Positions 1 through 6,399 of a stretch of DNA of 12,016 nucleotides are shown here, in pieces (the first letter of the stretch is position 1; the number at the start of each line of letters is the position of its first letter). The stretch is taken from the NCBI GenBank assembly GCA_027064785.1, contig JAMOPE010000233.1, forward strand, positions 1 through 12,016. The letters run 5' to 3'. Origin of the DNA: Geobacteraceae bacterium (GTDB lineage Bacteria > Desulfobacterota > Desulfuromonadia > Desulfuromonadales > Geopsychrobacteraceae). The position numbers and the translations under genes are program-made. Under the pieces are notes generated by a model. That model saw nothing but the letters and a program-made list of their open reading frames with translations. It was not told the DNA's origin and ran no database searches.

Positions 1-40
1 AACAATCAATAATGATAAATAAATCACTGAAATTGATCCT

Positions 41-904
41 ATGGACTTTTACAGCCTCAAAATATTTCTCGCTGTTGTCGAAACCGGCAGCTTCACCCGG
101 GCCGCAAAAAAACTGAACTGCGTGCAGCCGAACGTCACCGCCCATATAAAGAAATTGGAAAATACTCTGGGAACACAACTTTTTTATCGGGAGAATCGCC
201 AGATCACGCTGACGGCTCCCGGTCGAGAGTTTGTCAGACATGCCCGGCAAATATTTAAGTTGGTGCGGGATACAGAAACGCAGTTCCTCTCATCCAACGT
301 CTCCGGTGTTTTAAATCTGGGAGTGACCCAGACAGTTGCAACCGCGTGGCTACCCCGGATATTGCGTTCCTATATACAGGAACATCCTGATGTTGAGATC
401 AACGTTCAGTCGATGTTTGTTGAGACCATGACAACACAATTGTTAAACCACGAACTCGATTGTGTATTGACCGACTCTCTCATTGAGCATCCACATCTCG
501 ACTGCCGTTTTTCAAAGGAACAGCGGCTGACGCTGGTGCGTTCTACGGATACTCCGCAGACCCCGGAAACAGGAACCACAATTCTGAGTTTTTCCAAAGC
601 GAGTCATTATCGAGCCATTCTGCTCGACCATCTGCGCCAGCAACACATCACAGTGGCAAGAGAATTGATATTGAAAGGAATGGATGCCGTTTTGGCCTGT
701 GTTATTGGCGGAGTGGGGATCAGCCTGCTTCCCGAAGCAGTCGTCCGGCAACCTCACATTTCTCCCTATGTTAAGGCAACACCTTTGACGGGAATCACAA
801 AAAAGGTGGGCATTGTCACTCATCGAAACAATGTTGAAACCGCTGCACAGAAAGCATTGATACAAACTGCGCAGTCCATCATAAATCAGGACAATGTTGA
901 ATGA
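41..904 (+). CDS. LysR-family transcriptional regulator
   Basis: This is a probable DNA-binding transcription factor of 287 residues, a normal length for the LysR family. The N-terminus is a winged helix-turn-helix: residues 1-60 carry the family pattern of FLAVVETGSFTRAAKKL, then QPNVTAHIKKLE, then LGTQLFYR. A linker helix follows (about 62-85). Residues about 90-285 form the periplasmic-binding-like effector domain, including GGVGISLLPE near 223-232, the usual 'GxGxxLLP' turn. The ATG at 41 puts the protein start where the family normally begins, but no good ribosome-binding site is visible before it. No divergently transcribed partner, the usual LysR target, lies inside the window; one could lie beyond the left edge, since only 40 A+T-rich bases precede the gene. 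Effector and regulon cannot be told from sequence. The family call is secure; specificity is unknown. Confidence 0.95.
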   Translation: MDFYSLKIFLAVVETGSFTRAAKKLNCVQPNVTAHIKKLENTLGTQLFYRENRQITLTAPGREFVRHARQIFKLVRDTETQFLSSNVSGVLNLGVTQTVATAWLPRILRSYIQEHPDVEINVQSMFVETMTTQLLNHELDCVLTDSLIEHPHLDCRFSKEQRLTLVRSTDTPQTPETGTTILSFSKASHYRAILLDHLRQQHITVARELILKGMDAVLACVIGGVGISLLPEAVVRQPHISPYVKATPLTGITKKVGIVTHRNNVETAAQKALIQTAQSIINQDNVE

Positions 905-929
905 TCGTTGTCCCGCACTTTTTTTGAAC

Positions 930-958
930 TTGCCGAAGTTGCTTTTGCAAATTATATT
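930..958 (+). promoter_or_regulatory. Predicted sigma-70 promoter for the small zinc protein and SUI1 gene
   Basis: A TTGCCG box at 930-935 (four of six matches to TTGACA) and a TATATT box at 953-958 (five of six matches to TATAAT) are separated by 17 bases. Transcription would start near 965, giving a leader of about 35 bases before the ATG at 1000. The region lies just after the LysR stop codon. Predicted by eye only. Confidence 0.45.
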
Positions 959-999
959 GATTGCCGTACCTCCAGTTATCCATATTTGAGGGCTGAATC

Positions 1000-1203
1000 A
1001 TGTCAGAAGAAAAATCTCCGTGGATGTGTCACGTCTGTGATTACCGTTCTACCATCGGTGAAGGGATCATTTGTGACGAATGCTTTATGTTGACCTGCAA
1101 TGAGCATATCACCACAGCAACGGTTCTGAATGAGGCATCGGGGCTGTATGAACTGAAAAAGATCTGCGTTGAGTGTCAGTTCAAGAAAACTCTGAATCAG
1201 TAA
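1000..1203 (+). CDS. Small two-zinc (cross-brace-like) protein of unknown function
   Basis: This 67-residue protein was not recognised as a named family. It has eight potential zinc ligands: C10, C13, C25, C28, C33, H36, C56 and C59. The spacing CX2C-X11-CX2C-X4-CX2H-X19-CX2C fits two zinc ions in a treble-clef or cross-brace fold. The first six ligands match the AN1 finger spacing and the whole set resembles a FYVE-type finger; both are mainly eukaryotic. No signal peptide or membrane segment is seen, so it should be cytoplasmic. The ATG at 1000 is supported by GAGGG at 988-992, seven bases upstream, and the gene ends in tandem stops (TAATAG). It sits 21 bases before the SUI1 gene and is probably cotranscribed with it, so a role near translation or RNA binding is possible but is inference. 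A redox or metal-storage role is an alternative. Confidence 0.75.
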   Translation: MSEEKSPWMCHVCDYRSTIGEGIICDECFMLTCNEHITTATVLNEASGLYELKKICVECQFKKTLNQ

Positions 1204-1224
1204 TAGCTATCGCGAGATAAAATT

Positions 1225-1584
1225 ATGGGAAGTTCAAATCATCGCCTCGTCTATTCCGATGAAATCGGTTCAACCTGCCCTAAGTGTGGCCAGAGATTGC
1301 AGAAATGCCGCTGCAGTAATTCCACCACCAAACAAGCACCAAAAGACGGGATCGTTCGCATTCAGCGCGAGACAAAGGGACGAAAAGGGAAAGGGGTCAC
1401 CCTGATCAGTGGAATTCCTTTGGCGGGAGATGAATTAAAATCTCTGGCAAAGACATTGAAACAGAAGTGTGGCACCGGGGGAACAATCAAAAACGGAGTG
1501 ATTGAAATTCAGGGAGATCACCGTGATCTATTACTGGAGCTGTTGAAAGACAAAGGGTGGCAGGTCAAAAAAGCGGGTGGCTAG
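1225..1584 (+). CDS. yciH: SUI1/eIF1-like translation factor, YciH type, with N-terminal Cys4 cluster
   Basis: This is a 119-residue member of the SUI1 (eIF1) family, bacterial YciH branch. YciH has been linked to fidelity of start selection on the 30S subunit and to translation control under stress, and is not the essential IF3. The SUI1 fold spans about residues 41-117: DGIVRIQRE at the start, the basic KGRKGKGV loop (51-58), KCGTGGTIKNGVIEIQGD (81-98), and a C-terminal KGWQVKKAGG. The N-terminus keeps the YciH-like RLVYSDEIG stretch but continues into a Cys4 cluster (C18, C21, C28, C30), a likely small zinc knuckle that E. coli YciH lacks. The ATG at 1225 has only a weak upstream purine run, so coupling to the preceding small gene is possible. 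Its stop codon overlaps the stop of the opposing ATP-grasp gene. Confidence 0.93.
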   Translation: MGSSNHRLVYSDEIGSTCPKCGQRLQKCRCSNSTTKQAPKDGIVRIQRETKGRKGKGVTLISGIPLAGDELKSLAKTLKQKCGTGGTIKNGVIEIQGDHRDLLLELLKDKGWQVKKAGG

Positions 1585-2690
1585 ACAATTTTGACCGGAG
1601 CAAACCCACCACCAGCAGTTCTTAAATTTGTCACCTGCCCCTGATAGAGCCTTGCCCCCACACCAAGCAGATGGTCGCGATAGACAAACAACCGATAATC
1701 GATTTTGTACTTTTCTCCATCTTCGGAAGATTCGATTGATGGCGGAATTACTTCTTGAACCAGGGTTGTTTCGGGATCGAGATCGGCAAAGCGTTTTTTG
1801 GCAATCCCCCGTCCCATCAGCACACCACGACCACCGAATTTAGTGACTGGCTTGAAAATCAGTTTCTTACGGCGGCGCCAGATGTCATCCCGCTCTTCAT
1901 TCGCCAGAATCAGGCTTTTCGGCACCATCTCCAGCAGCAACTGTTTGTCAGATGAAGAAAGTTCCAGATCATCCAGGACCTGAGAATCGGACCAAAGAAC
2001 CATGCGGCGCTTATCGGCCAATAATCCGTAGGCAAAAGGATTAGGAGAAAGACAGATTTTCTTCTCAAGATAGGCTCGTCGCAGGTCATGTAATGCAGGT
2101 GTTTCGAGGAAAAAATCGCAATGGCGATTATAGATCAGGTCAACTTTTTCATTCTGGAAATAAACACCATCAGCTTCCACCTGCAACTGCTCAGGAGCGG
2201 CAATATCGGCAGCAATCCGATGCTCCTTTAACCAGTCACAACAACCGACCATCTCCGGAAGCAACATCTGCTGTTCCAGATCTTCATCGACAACCACAAC
2301 CCGTTGCAGTGGTCGTTCTCCACCGGAAAAATCGCGCCATTCCTGCAAGTAGCTTTGCAACAAGCGCTGCTGAAAACGTTTTGATAAATAAAGGGGAGAT
2401 GCTTTCCCCGCCAGCTGCTGACTGAGCCACGCGATATAGCCACCACCGGCATTGGTGTTGACCTCAATCAGCCGGGGGCCATCGGGAGTCAAATGATAAT
2501 CATACCCCATCATCAATGCCGCATGGCCGGGATCAAACCGGGCGACCTCAGGTAATTCATGGAAAACCCGCTGACGATAAATATCCGACTCACTCAGACG
2601 GAACAGCAACCGAACCAGCCGCAACATCTTTTTCAGATCGCGATGAGGCAGGTGTGCCGTCACACGACTGATCGGGAGATTGTGATCCAC
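1581..2690 (-). CDS. Putative ATP-grasp family ligase
   Basis: This 369-residue protein has ATP-grasp features but no named function. Residues 58-84 hold ALMMGYDYHL and then LIEVNTNAGGG, resembling the acidic/Asn metal-binding strand of ATP-grasp enzymes but placed N-terminally. Residues 276-292 (KLIFKPVTKFGGRGVLM) look like the ATP-binding lysine strand plus glycine-rich loop. Residues about 310-365 (LVQEVIPPS, IDYRLFVYRD, a late Asn in VTNLRTAGGG) look like the rest of the grasp domain. The early EVN motif raises the possibility of circular permutation, as in glutathionylspermidine-synthase-like proteins. Such enzymes make amide or ester bonds through an acyl phosphate; the substrate here is unknown. 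The start is a GTG at 2690 with AGGAG six bases upstream, overlapping the stop of the LOG gene 8 bases away, so the two are probably translationally coupled. No signal peptide is seen. Confidence 0.72.
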   Translation of the reverse strand: MDHNLPISRVTAHLPHRDLKKMLRLVRLLFRLSESDIYRQRVFHELPEVARFDPGHAALMMGYDYHLTPDGPRLIEVNTNAGGGYIAWLSQQLAGKASPLYLSKRFQQRLLQSYLQEWRDFSGGERPLQRVVVVDEDLEQQMLLPEMVGCCDWLKEHRIAADIAAPEQLQVEADGVYFQNEKVDLIYNRHCDFFLETPALHDLRRAYLEKKICLSPNPFAYGLLADKRRMVLWSDSQVLDDLELSSSDKQLLLEMVPKSLILANEERDDIWRRRKKLIFKPVTKFGGRGVLMGRGIAKKRFADLDPETTLVQEVIPPSIESSEDGEKYKIDYRLFVYRDHLLGVGARLYQGQVTNLRTAGGGFAPVKIV

Positions 2691-2698
2691 AGCAGCTC

Positions 2699-3724
2699 CT
2701 AAAATGAATTGATCCGGCGGATAAACGATTTGAGAAGCCCGTAACTACGGCGGTTGAAATCGATCACCAACCGGGGCAGATGCTTCAGATCAGGCTGGTC
2801 ATGCTCTTCCGGCAGAGGGGAGCTTAGTCGCATTTTTCCGCCAGGTGCGAGAAGATCACCAAACTCACTGGTGAGTATTTTCAGCTGTTCCGAGTCGAGG
2901 GCGGTGTTAAGACGAATCACCAGTTTTTCTCTGACAAAACGCAGTGAGTGGTAATTACGGTAAAAATCATCGATGATCTGAACCGCTTCAACCGGATCAC
3001 GGGTGATTGAAAACAAGCCAAAATCTTCACCGGAGATCAGTCCCCGTTTGAGCAGACCATCCCGAACGAAGTCGAGCCAGTCATCCCAGTAGCCGCCTTC
3101 GTCATCGATCATCACCAGCGGAATTGGCGGGTTTTTTCCCGTCTGGATCAGAGTCAAAATTTCCATCGTCTCATCCATGGTGCCAAAACCACCGGGGAAC
3201 ATAACAACCGCATCAGCTTCTTTGAGAAATGCAACTTTACGATTGAAGAAATATTTATAAGTGATGACCTTTTCGTCCTGATCCATCACCGGGTTGGTAT
3301 CCTGCTCAAACGGCAGGTGGATATTAATGGCAAATGAATTTTCGGCCCCTGCCCCTTCATTTCCTGCCAGCATAATCCCGGGGCCGCCACCGGTAATCAC
3401 CATGTAATTGCGTTCTGCCAGCATCCGCGAGAATTCGACACATTTTTTGTAGATCGGTGCCGTCGAGGGAGTCCGGGCACTACCGAAAACAGTCACTTTT
3501 TTGCGGTGACGGTAGGGAGCAAACACCTTGTTGGTGTAGCGCATCTCTTTCATCGTGGTACAGATCAGCTTCTGGTCAGCCAGATAGTCATTTTCCTGGC
3601 CCGATTTCAGGGCACCGAGGATCATTTCACGAATCATTTCAGGGTGATGAACACCGGTCCTCTTCATCAATTTTTCGATCAGCTCATCAACCTCACCGTT
3701 ATGTTGTTTGAAACTTAATGACAT
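2699..3724 (-). CDS. LOG-family (TIGR00730-like) putative nucleotide 5'-monophosphate hydrolase
   Basis: This 341-residue cytoplasmic protein carries the two signatures of the LOG/'lysine decarboxylase-like' Rossmann family: GGGPGIM at 112-118 and PGGFGTMDE at 177-185. Proteins with these motifs split nucleoside 5'-monophosphates into base and ribose 5-phosphate; plant LOG releases active cytokinins and bacterial PpnN-type proteins act on purine and pyrimidine nucleotides. The older label 'lysine decarboxylase' is not supported by such data. Compared with short LOG proteins (about 190 residues) it has an N-terminal extension of about 75 residues and a C-terminal extension of about 80 residues of unknown role, although it is shorter than PpnN. 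The ATG at 3724 has a GAAGGG ribosome-binding site about eight bases upstream. It lies downstream of the rnpB terminator, so it should have its own promoter, and is followed 8 bases later by the ATP-grasp gene. Confidence 0.88.
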   Translation of the reverse strand: MSLSFKQHNGEVDELIEKLMKRTGVHHPEMIREMILGALKSGQENDYLADQKLICTTMKEMRYTNKVFAPYRHRKKVTVFGSARTPSTAPIYKKCVEFSRMLAERNYMVITGGGPGIMLAGNEGAGAENSFAINIHLPFEQDTNPVMDQDEKVITYKYFFNRKVAFLKEADAVVMFPGGFGTMDETMEILTLIQTGKNPPIPLVMIDDEGGYWDDWLDFVRDGLLKRGLISGEDFGLFSITRDPVEAVQIIDDFYRNYHSLRFVREKLVIRLNTALDSEQLKILTSEFGDLLAPGGKMRLSSPLPEEHDQPDLKHLPRLVIDFNRRSYGLLKSFIRRINSF

Positions 3725-3780
3725 ACAGCAACCCTTCTAAAAAAATTATCGTTCACAGCCAAAAAAACCACCGGCCAAAG

Positions 3781-3817
3781 TTAAAAAAGCGACAGTACGA
3801 TATTGTATCATACTGCC
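3781..3817 (-). terminator. Intrinsic terminator of rnpB
   Basis: Read on the minus strand, GGCAGTATGATA and TATCGTACTGTC form a 12-base-pair stem (two G-U pairs) around a CAA loop (3791-3817), followed by GC and six T residues (3783-3788). It begins 12 bases past the 3' strand of the RNase P RNA P1 helix, so it is well placed to end the rnpB transcript. Confidence 0.9.
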
Positions 3818-3828
3818 GCCTTAAAAAA

Positions 3829-4218
3829 TGGCCAAAGAAGTCCGTAAGCCGGGTTCTGTTCCCCCCTGCAGTGACCTGCAACAGGGCGATGATCATTCAT
3901 CTAGGATCGCCGTTGCCGACGACCTCGAGCAATCAGACCCAGAAACTTCGGGCGGACCACCCTCAAACGTCTCTCTATTCGATCTTGCTCCGGATGGGGT
4001 TTACCGAGCTTCTGACGTCGCCGCCAGAACTGGTGAGCTCTTACCTCACCCTTTCACCCTTACCCTCCTTCGCCGAAGCGAGGTGGGCGGTCTCCTCTCT
4101 GTGGCACTTTCCCTGGGGTCACCCCCGGTTCCCGTTAAGAACCATCCTGTCCTGTGGAGCCCGGACTTTCCTCCCCCCGGAATAAACCGGGCGGCGATCA
4201 TCTGTCCTTCTTTGGCCA
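3829..4218 (-). ncRNA. rnpB: RNase P RNA, bacterial class A
   Basis: This is the catalytic RNA of ribonuclease P, which cuts the 5' leader from tRNA precursors. Near its 5' end it has the conserved GAGGAAAGTCCGGGCTCC; near its 3' end ACAGAACCCGGCTTA. Internal landmarks include AGTGCCACAGA, AGAGCTCACCAG and GGTAAACCCC, the last being the class A L15 loop that pairs with the tRNA CCA end. Ends were set from a perfect 12-base-pair P1 helix (TGGCCAAAGAAG at 4218-4207 with its complement at 3840-3829). P2 is seen as GATGATC pairing with GATCATC. A small hairpin at 3864-3886, between P2 and the conserved 3' block, fits helix P19. The 390-base length is normal for class A. The 5' end is 10 bases past the stop of the zinc-ribbon gene, so any own promoter lies inside that gene; otherwise it is processed from the operon transcript. 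Confidence 0.97.
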
Positions 4219-4228
4219 GCAGAATGAA

Positions 4229-4939
4229 TTAAGCGTCAACTTCAACGTACAAAATACGGTTACAGTGAGGACAGGACTGAATTTCTGTCACTTTGAGCAG
4301 TTTATTATACTGCTGTGGCGGCAGTTGCATATTACAGCCGAGACAGGCACCATTCTTAGCCAGAGCCAGTGCCAGACCACCGCGACGCTGGAACAGGGTA
4401 TGGTACTTCCGCAGCAGACCGGTAGGAAGCTCGGCAGCGACGGACTCACGTGTCTTGGTCCGCTTCAGCAGAACCTCTTCCGATTCGGCCAGTAAAGTTT
4501 TCAACTCTTCGCCACGTGCTTCGGCTTTTTCCTGAATCGCTGCCAGCTCAGTCTCCTTCTCCTGACGATCTTCCTCAAGAGTTTTGATTTCCTGCTGTTT
4601 TGCCTGCATCTGCTCTTCGATCTCTTTGTTCGCCTTTTTAGCGACATCGATCTCTTTCAAAACGGCGACATATTCTTTCTGAGTCTGGATTTCCGGCAGG
4701 CGTGCCTCCACCCGGACAACATTGTCGCGTTCTTTCAGCAGGTCCTGCTGCAGCTCTGCTTCACCCTGCTGCAATACAGCAACTTCATCATTCAACTGAT
4801 CAAGCATCTCCTGAACTCTGGTCGCATCTGCAGTAAATGCGTCCAGCTCGTCGCGGTAGCCTTTACGGGTTGCTTCAATCGCACTGATTTCCTGATCAAT
4901 TTCCTGAAGATCTTTCAGCAGGTTCATTTGGTTTTGCAC
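4229..4939 (-). CDS. Coiled-coil protein with C-terminal Cys4 zinc ribbon
   Basis: This 236-residue protein belongs by architecture to the widespread bacterial coiled-coil/zinc-ribbon family found beside NIF3-like genes; no reaction is established. Residues about 5-165 are almost wholly heptad-rich helix (long runs of E, K, Q, L and A), expected to fold back as an antiparallel helical hairpin. Residues 171-232 form the globular end with CLGC (C199, C202) and CPHC (C223, C226), a classic Cys4 zinc ribbon that often binds nucleic acid or protein. It has no signal peptide or membrane segment. The start is a GTG at 4939, chosen because GGAGG at 4947-4951 lies seven bases upstream and the downstream ATG (residue 5) has no such site. 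It follows the NIF3-family gene by 33 bases, an arrangement common in bacteria, and precedes rnpB by 10 bases. Confidence 0.88.
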   Translation of the reverse strand: MQNQMNLLKDLQEIDQEISAIEATRKGYRDELDAFTADATRVQEMLDQLNDEVAVLQQGEAELQQDLLKERDNVVRVEARLPEIQTQKEYVAVLKEIDVAKKANKEIEEQMQAKQQEIKTLEEDRQEKETELAAIQEKAEARGEELKTLLAESEEVLLKRTKTRESVAAELPTGLLRKYHTLFQRRGGLALALAKNGACLGCNMQLPPQQYNKLLKVTEIQSCPHCNRILYVEVDA

Positions 4940-4972
4940 GTTGTAACCTCCATTTTGGGATATTGCGGCACG

Positions 4973-6103
4973 TCAGAAGAAGATCAGGGGATCTTTTTCT
5001 GCTGCCATTTCGATAACGTTCACCGTCATATTTTGTTCCGCAAAAACTTTCCGTAACCGCTGCGAAAGTTCTGCGACCATAATTTGCTCTGTGGCAAAGT
5101 GACCGGCATCAATCAGGGAAATCCCCTCTGTCCGCGCCCGCTGTGCCTCGTGATATTTGATATCTCCCGTCACCAGACAATCGGCACCCTGCCGCAATGC
5201 TGCTGAAAGAAGTGACATTCCGGTTCCACCACACACGGCCACCCGTGATATTTTTTGATCCAGCTCACCAACCAGCGTTAACCCCGACAGATTGAGAGAT
5301 TGTTTGACCTGTTCGGCAAATTGCTGCAACGACATAGATTCATCCAAAGCACCAATCCGCCCCAGTCCGACATCGGTGCGCTGGTTTGCCAGAGGAATCA
5401 GATCGTAAGCAACCTCTTCATACGGATGAACTTTCAGCATCCGCGTCACAACCTTGGTAACTACCGCAGCCGGGACAATCGTTTCGAGGCGGATTTCTTC
5501 GGTCGATTCAAGAGCCCCCGGTGTACCGATAAACGGTTGCGTCCCGATACCACCACGGAAAGTTCCCGTCCCGCGCTGACTGAATGAGCACTGATCGTAA
5601 CCACCGATATGACCAGCTCCGGCAGCAAAAACCGCATCCCGAACATCGATCTCATGACCGACCGGAACATAGACAATCAGTTTATAAAACTGCCCGCTGA
5701 GCGTTTTTTCCAGTGGAGTCGTATCACCCAGACCAAGACGTTCAGCCAGCCAGTCATTCAAACCATCGGCAGCACGGTCAAGATTGGTATGAGCACTGAC
5801 AACAGCAATATCATTTTTGATCGCAGCAAAAATGATTTCACCCGTCGAATCTGTCGGGCTCAAACGTTTCAGTGGTTTAAAAATCAGGGGATGGTGGGAA
5901 ATGATCAGCTGGGCGTTGTGACGTTGTGCTTCTTTAAGGGCAATCTCTTCAGCATCGAGGCAGACAAGAATCGTGTCAATTTTCGTTTTTGGGTCGCCAA
6001 CCTGCAAACCGACATTGTCCCAGTCCTCAGCCAGATCGGGCGGACAAAGGCGGTTCAACAGGCCGATAACATCGGCTAAACGGGTGATTTTCTCCTTAGC
6101 CAC
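4973..6103 (-). CDS. NIF3/YqfO-family dinuclear metal centre protein
   Basis: Members of this family form ring-like hexamers with a two-metal site in each subunit; cellular function is unsettled (labels such as GTP cyclohydrolase I type 2 are not firmly supported). Counting from the GTG at 6103 the protein has 376 residues, close to the roughly 370 of Gram-positive YqfO. Expected metal ligands are visible: H70 and H71 in SHHPLIF, H105 and D109 in AHTNLD, and H335 and E339 in DAGHFATEQ. Residues about 140-245 (YKLIVYVPVGH... HPYEEVAYD) are the extra PII/CutA-like domain of long family members. An in-frame ATG at 6175 would add 24 residues, but that stretch runs through a terminator hairpin and encodes nothing like the family N-terminus, so GTG 6103 is preferred, with a G-rich sequence before it as an unusual ribosome-binding site. 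The zinc-ribbon gene follows 33 bases on. Confidence 0.92.
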   Translation of the reverse strand: MAKEKITRLADVIGLLNRLCPPDLAEDWDNVGLQVGDPKTKIDTILVCLDAEEIALKEAQRHNAQLIISHHPLIFKPLKRLSPTDSTGEIIFAAIKNDIAVVSAHTNLDRAADGLNDWLAERLGLGDTTPLEKTLSGQFYKLIVYVPVGHEIDVRDAVFAAGAGHIGGYDQCSFSQRGTGTFRGGIGTQPFIGTPGALESTEEIRLETIVPAAVVTKVVTRMLKVHPYEEVAYDLIPLANQRTDVGLGRIGALDESMSLQQFAEQVKQSLNLSGLTLVGELDQKISRVAVCGGTGMSLLSAALRQGADCLVTGDIKYHEAQRARTEGISLIDAGHFATEQIMVAELSQRLRKVFAEQNMTVNVIEMAAEKDPLIFF

Positions 6104-6116
6104 GACCCCGCCCCCA

Positions 6117-6154
6117 TAAAAAGAAAGAGTGCACCGGTTTTCCGATGCACTCTT
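6117..6154 (-). terminator. Strong intrinsic terminator just before the NIF3-family start
   Basis: On the minus strand AAGAGTGCATCGG and CCGGTGCACTCTT form a 13-base-pair stem (one G-T wobble) with an AAAA loop, covering 6125-6154, followed by TCTTTTTA. It can end the tRNA transcript, or act as an attenuator for the downstream gene, whose GTG lies only 13 bases beyond. Confidence 0.88.
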
Positions 6155-6167
6155 GAATAATCTGGTT

Positions 6168-6293
6168 CTCCACAATTACGATTAATCTCGCAATCTCTGC
6201 ACTTCCCTTCGGTTCAATATCCGGAAGTGCCAATCGTATCACGCAATTCTGTTCGTTCAATCTCTATTGCCCAAAATTGTGGAGTTAAACTCC
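6168..6293 (-). promoter_or_regulatory. Structured spacer or leader between tRNA and NIF3-family gene
   Basis: This gene-free stretch holds nested inverted repeats. CTCCACAATT (6284-6275, minus strand) is perfectly complementary to AATTGTGGAG (6177-6168). Inside it ACGATT (6237-6232) pairs with AATCGT (6183-6178), and GCACTTCC (6230-6223) pairs with GGAAGTGC (6206-6199). A short hairpin, GGAGT-TTA-ACTCC (6293-6281), shares bases with the outer helix, so the two exclude each other. A weak promoter-like pair, TTGAAC (6260-6255) and TACGAT (6238-6233), is 16 bases apart. With the terminator just downstream this may be a 5' leader with attenuation, a small RNA, or a tRNA trailer. It matches no RNA family known to me: the T-box consensus and the SRP RNA tetraloop region are absent. 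Confidence 0.45.
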
Positions 6294-6306
6294 GTTTAGT
6301 GTTTAA

Positions 6307-6383
6307 TGGTGGGCCCACCAGGACTCGAACCTGGGACCAGCCGGTTATGAGCCGGCGGCTCTAACCAACTGAGCTATAGGCCC
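6307..6383 (-). tRNA. tRNA with anticodon CAT, probably tRNA-Ile2 (lysidine-modified)
   Basis: A complete 77-base cloverleaf is present. The acceptor stem is GGGCCTA with TGGGCCC (one T-G pair), the D arm has GCTC/GAGC, the anticodon arm is GCCGG-CTCATAA-CCGGC, the T arm is CCAGG-TTCGAGT-CCTGG, the discriminator is A, and CCA is encoded. CAT may be elongator Met or the AUA-reading Ile2, whose C34 is changed to lysidine by TilS. The G+C-rich anticodon stem and the GGCTCATAACC context resemble bacterial Ile2 genes, and it lacks the paired G at both ends typical of initiator tRNA structure (no GGG/CCC anticodon stem, paired first base). Ile2 is preferred over elongator Met but not proven. It lies between rpoD and the NIF3-family gene with its own promoter upstream. 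Confidence 0.95.
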
Positions 6384-6399
6384 TTCTCACAAGTGGATA

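Noticed and set aside
908..1093. 61-residue plus-strand open frame overlapping the small zinc protein
   Set aside because: It overlaps the start of the Cys-rich gene in another frame, has no ribosome-binding site and shows no family-like features.
3718..4232. Plus-strand open frames of 155 and 134 residues
   Set aside because: They lie across the RNase P RNA gene and its terminator on the opposite strand; the conserved RNA blocks explain the sequence.
6104..6175. N-terminal extension of the NIF3-family protein to an ATG at 6175
   Set aside because: The extra 24 codons cross the terminator hairpin, and the encoded residues do not resemble the family N-terminus, which begins naturally at the GTG at 6103.
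6155..6306. 6S RNA or SRP RNA gene in the tRNA-NIF3 spacer
   Set aside because: The spacer is shorter and more lopsided than a 6S rod with a central bubble, and the conserved SRP RNA apical loop sequence is absent.
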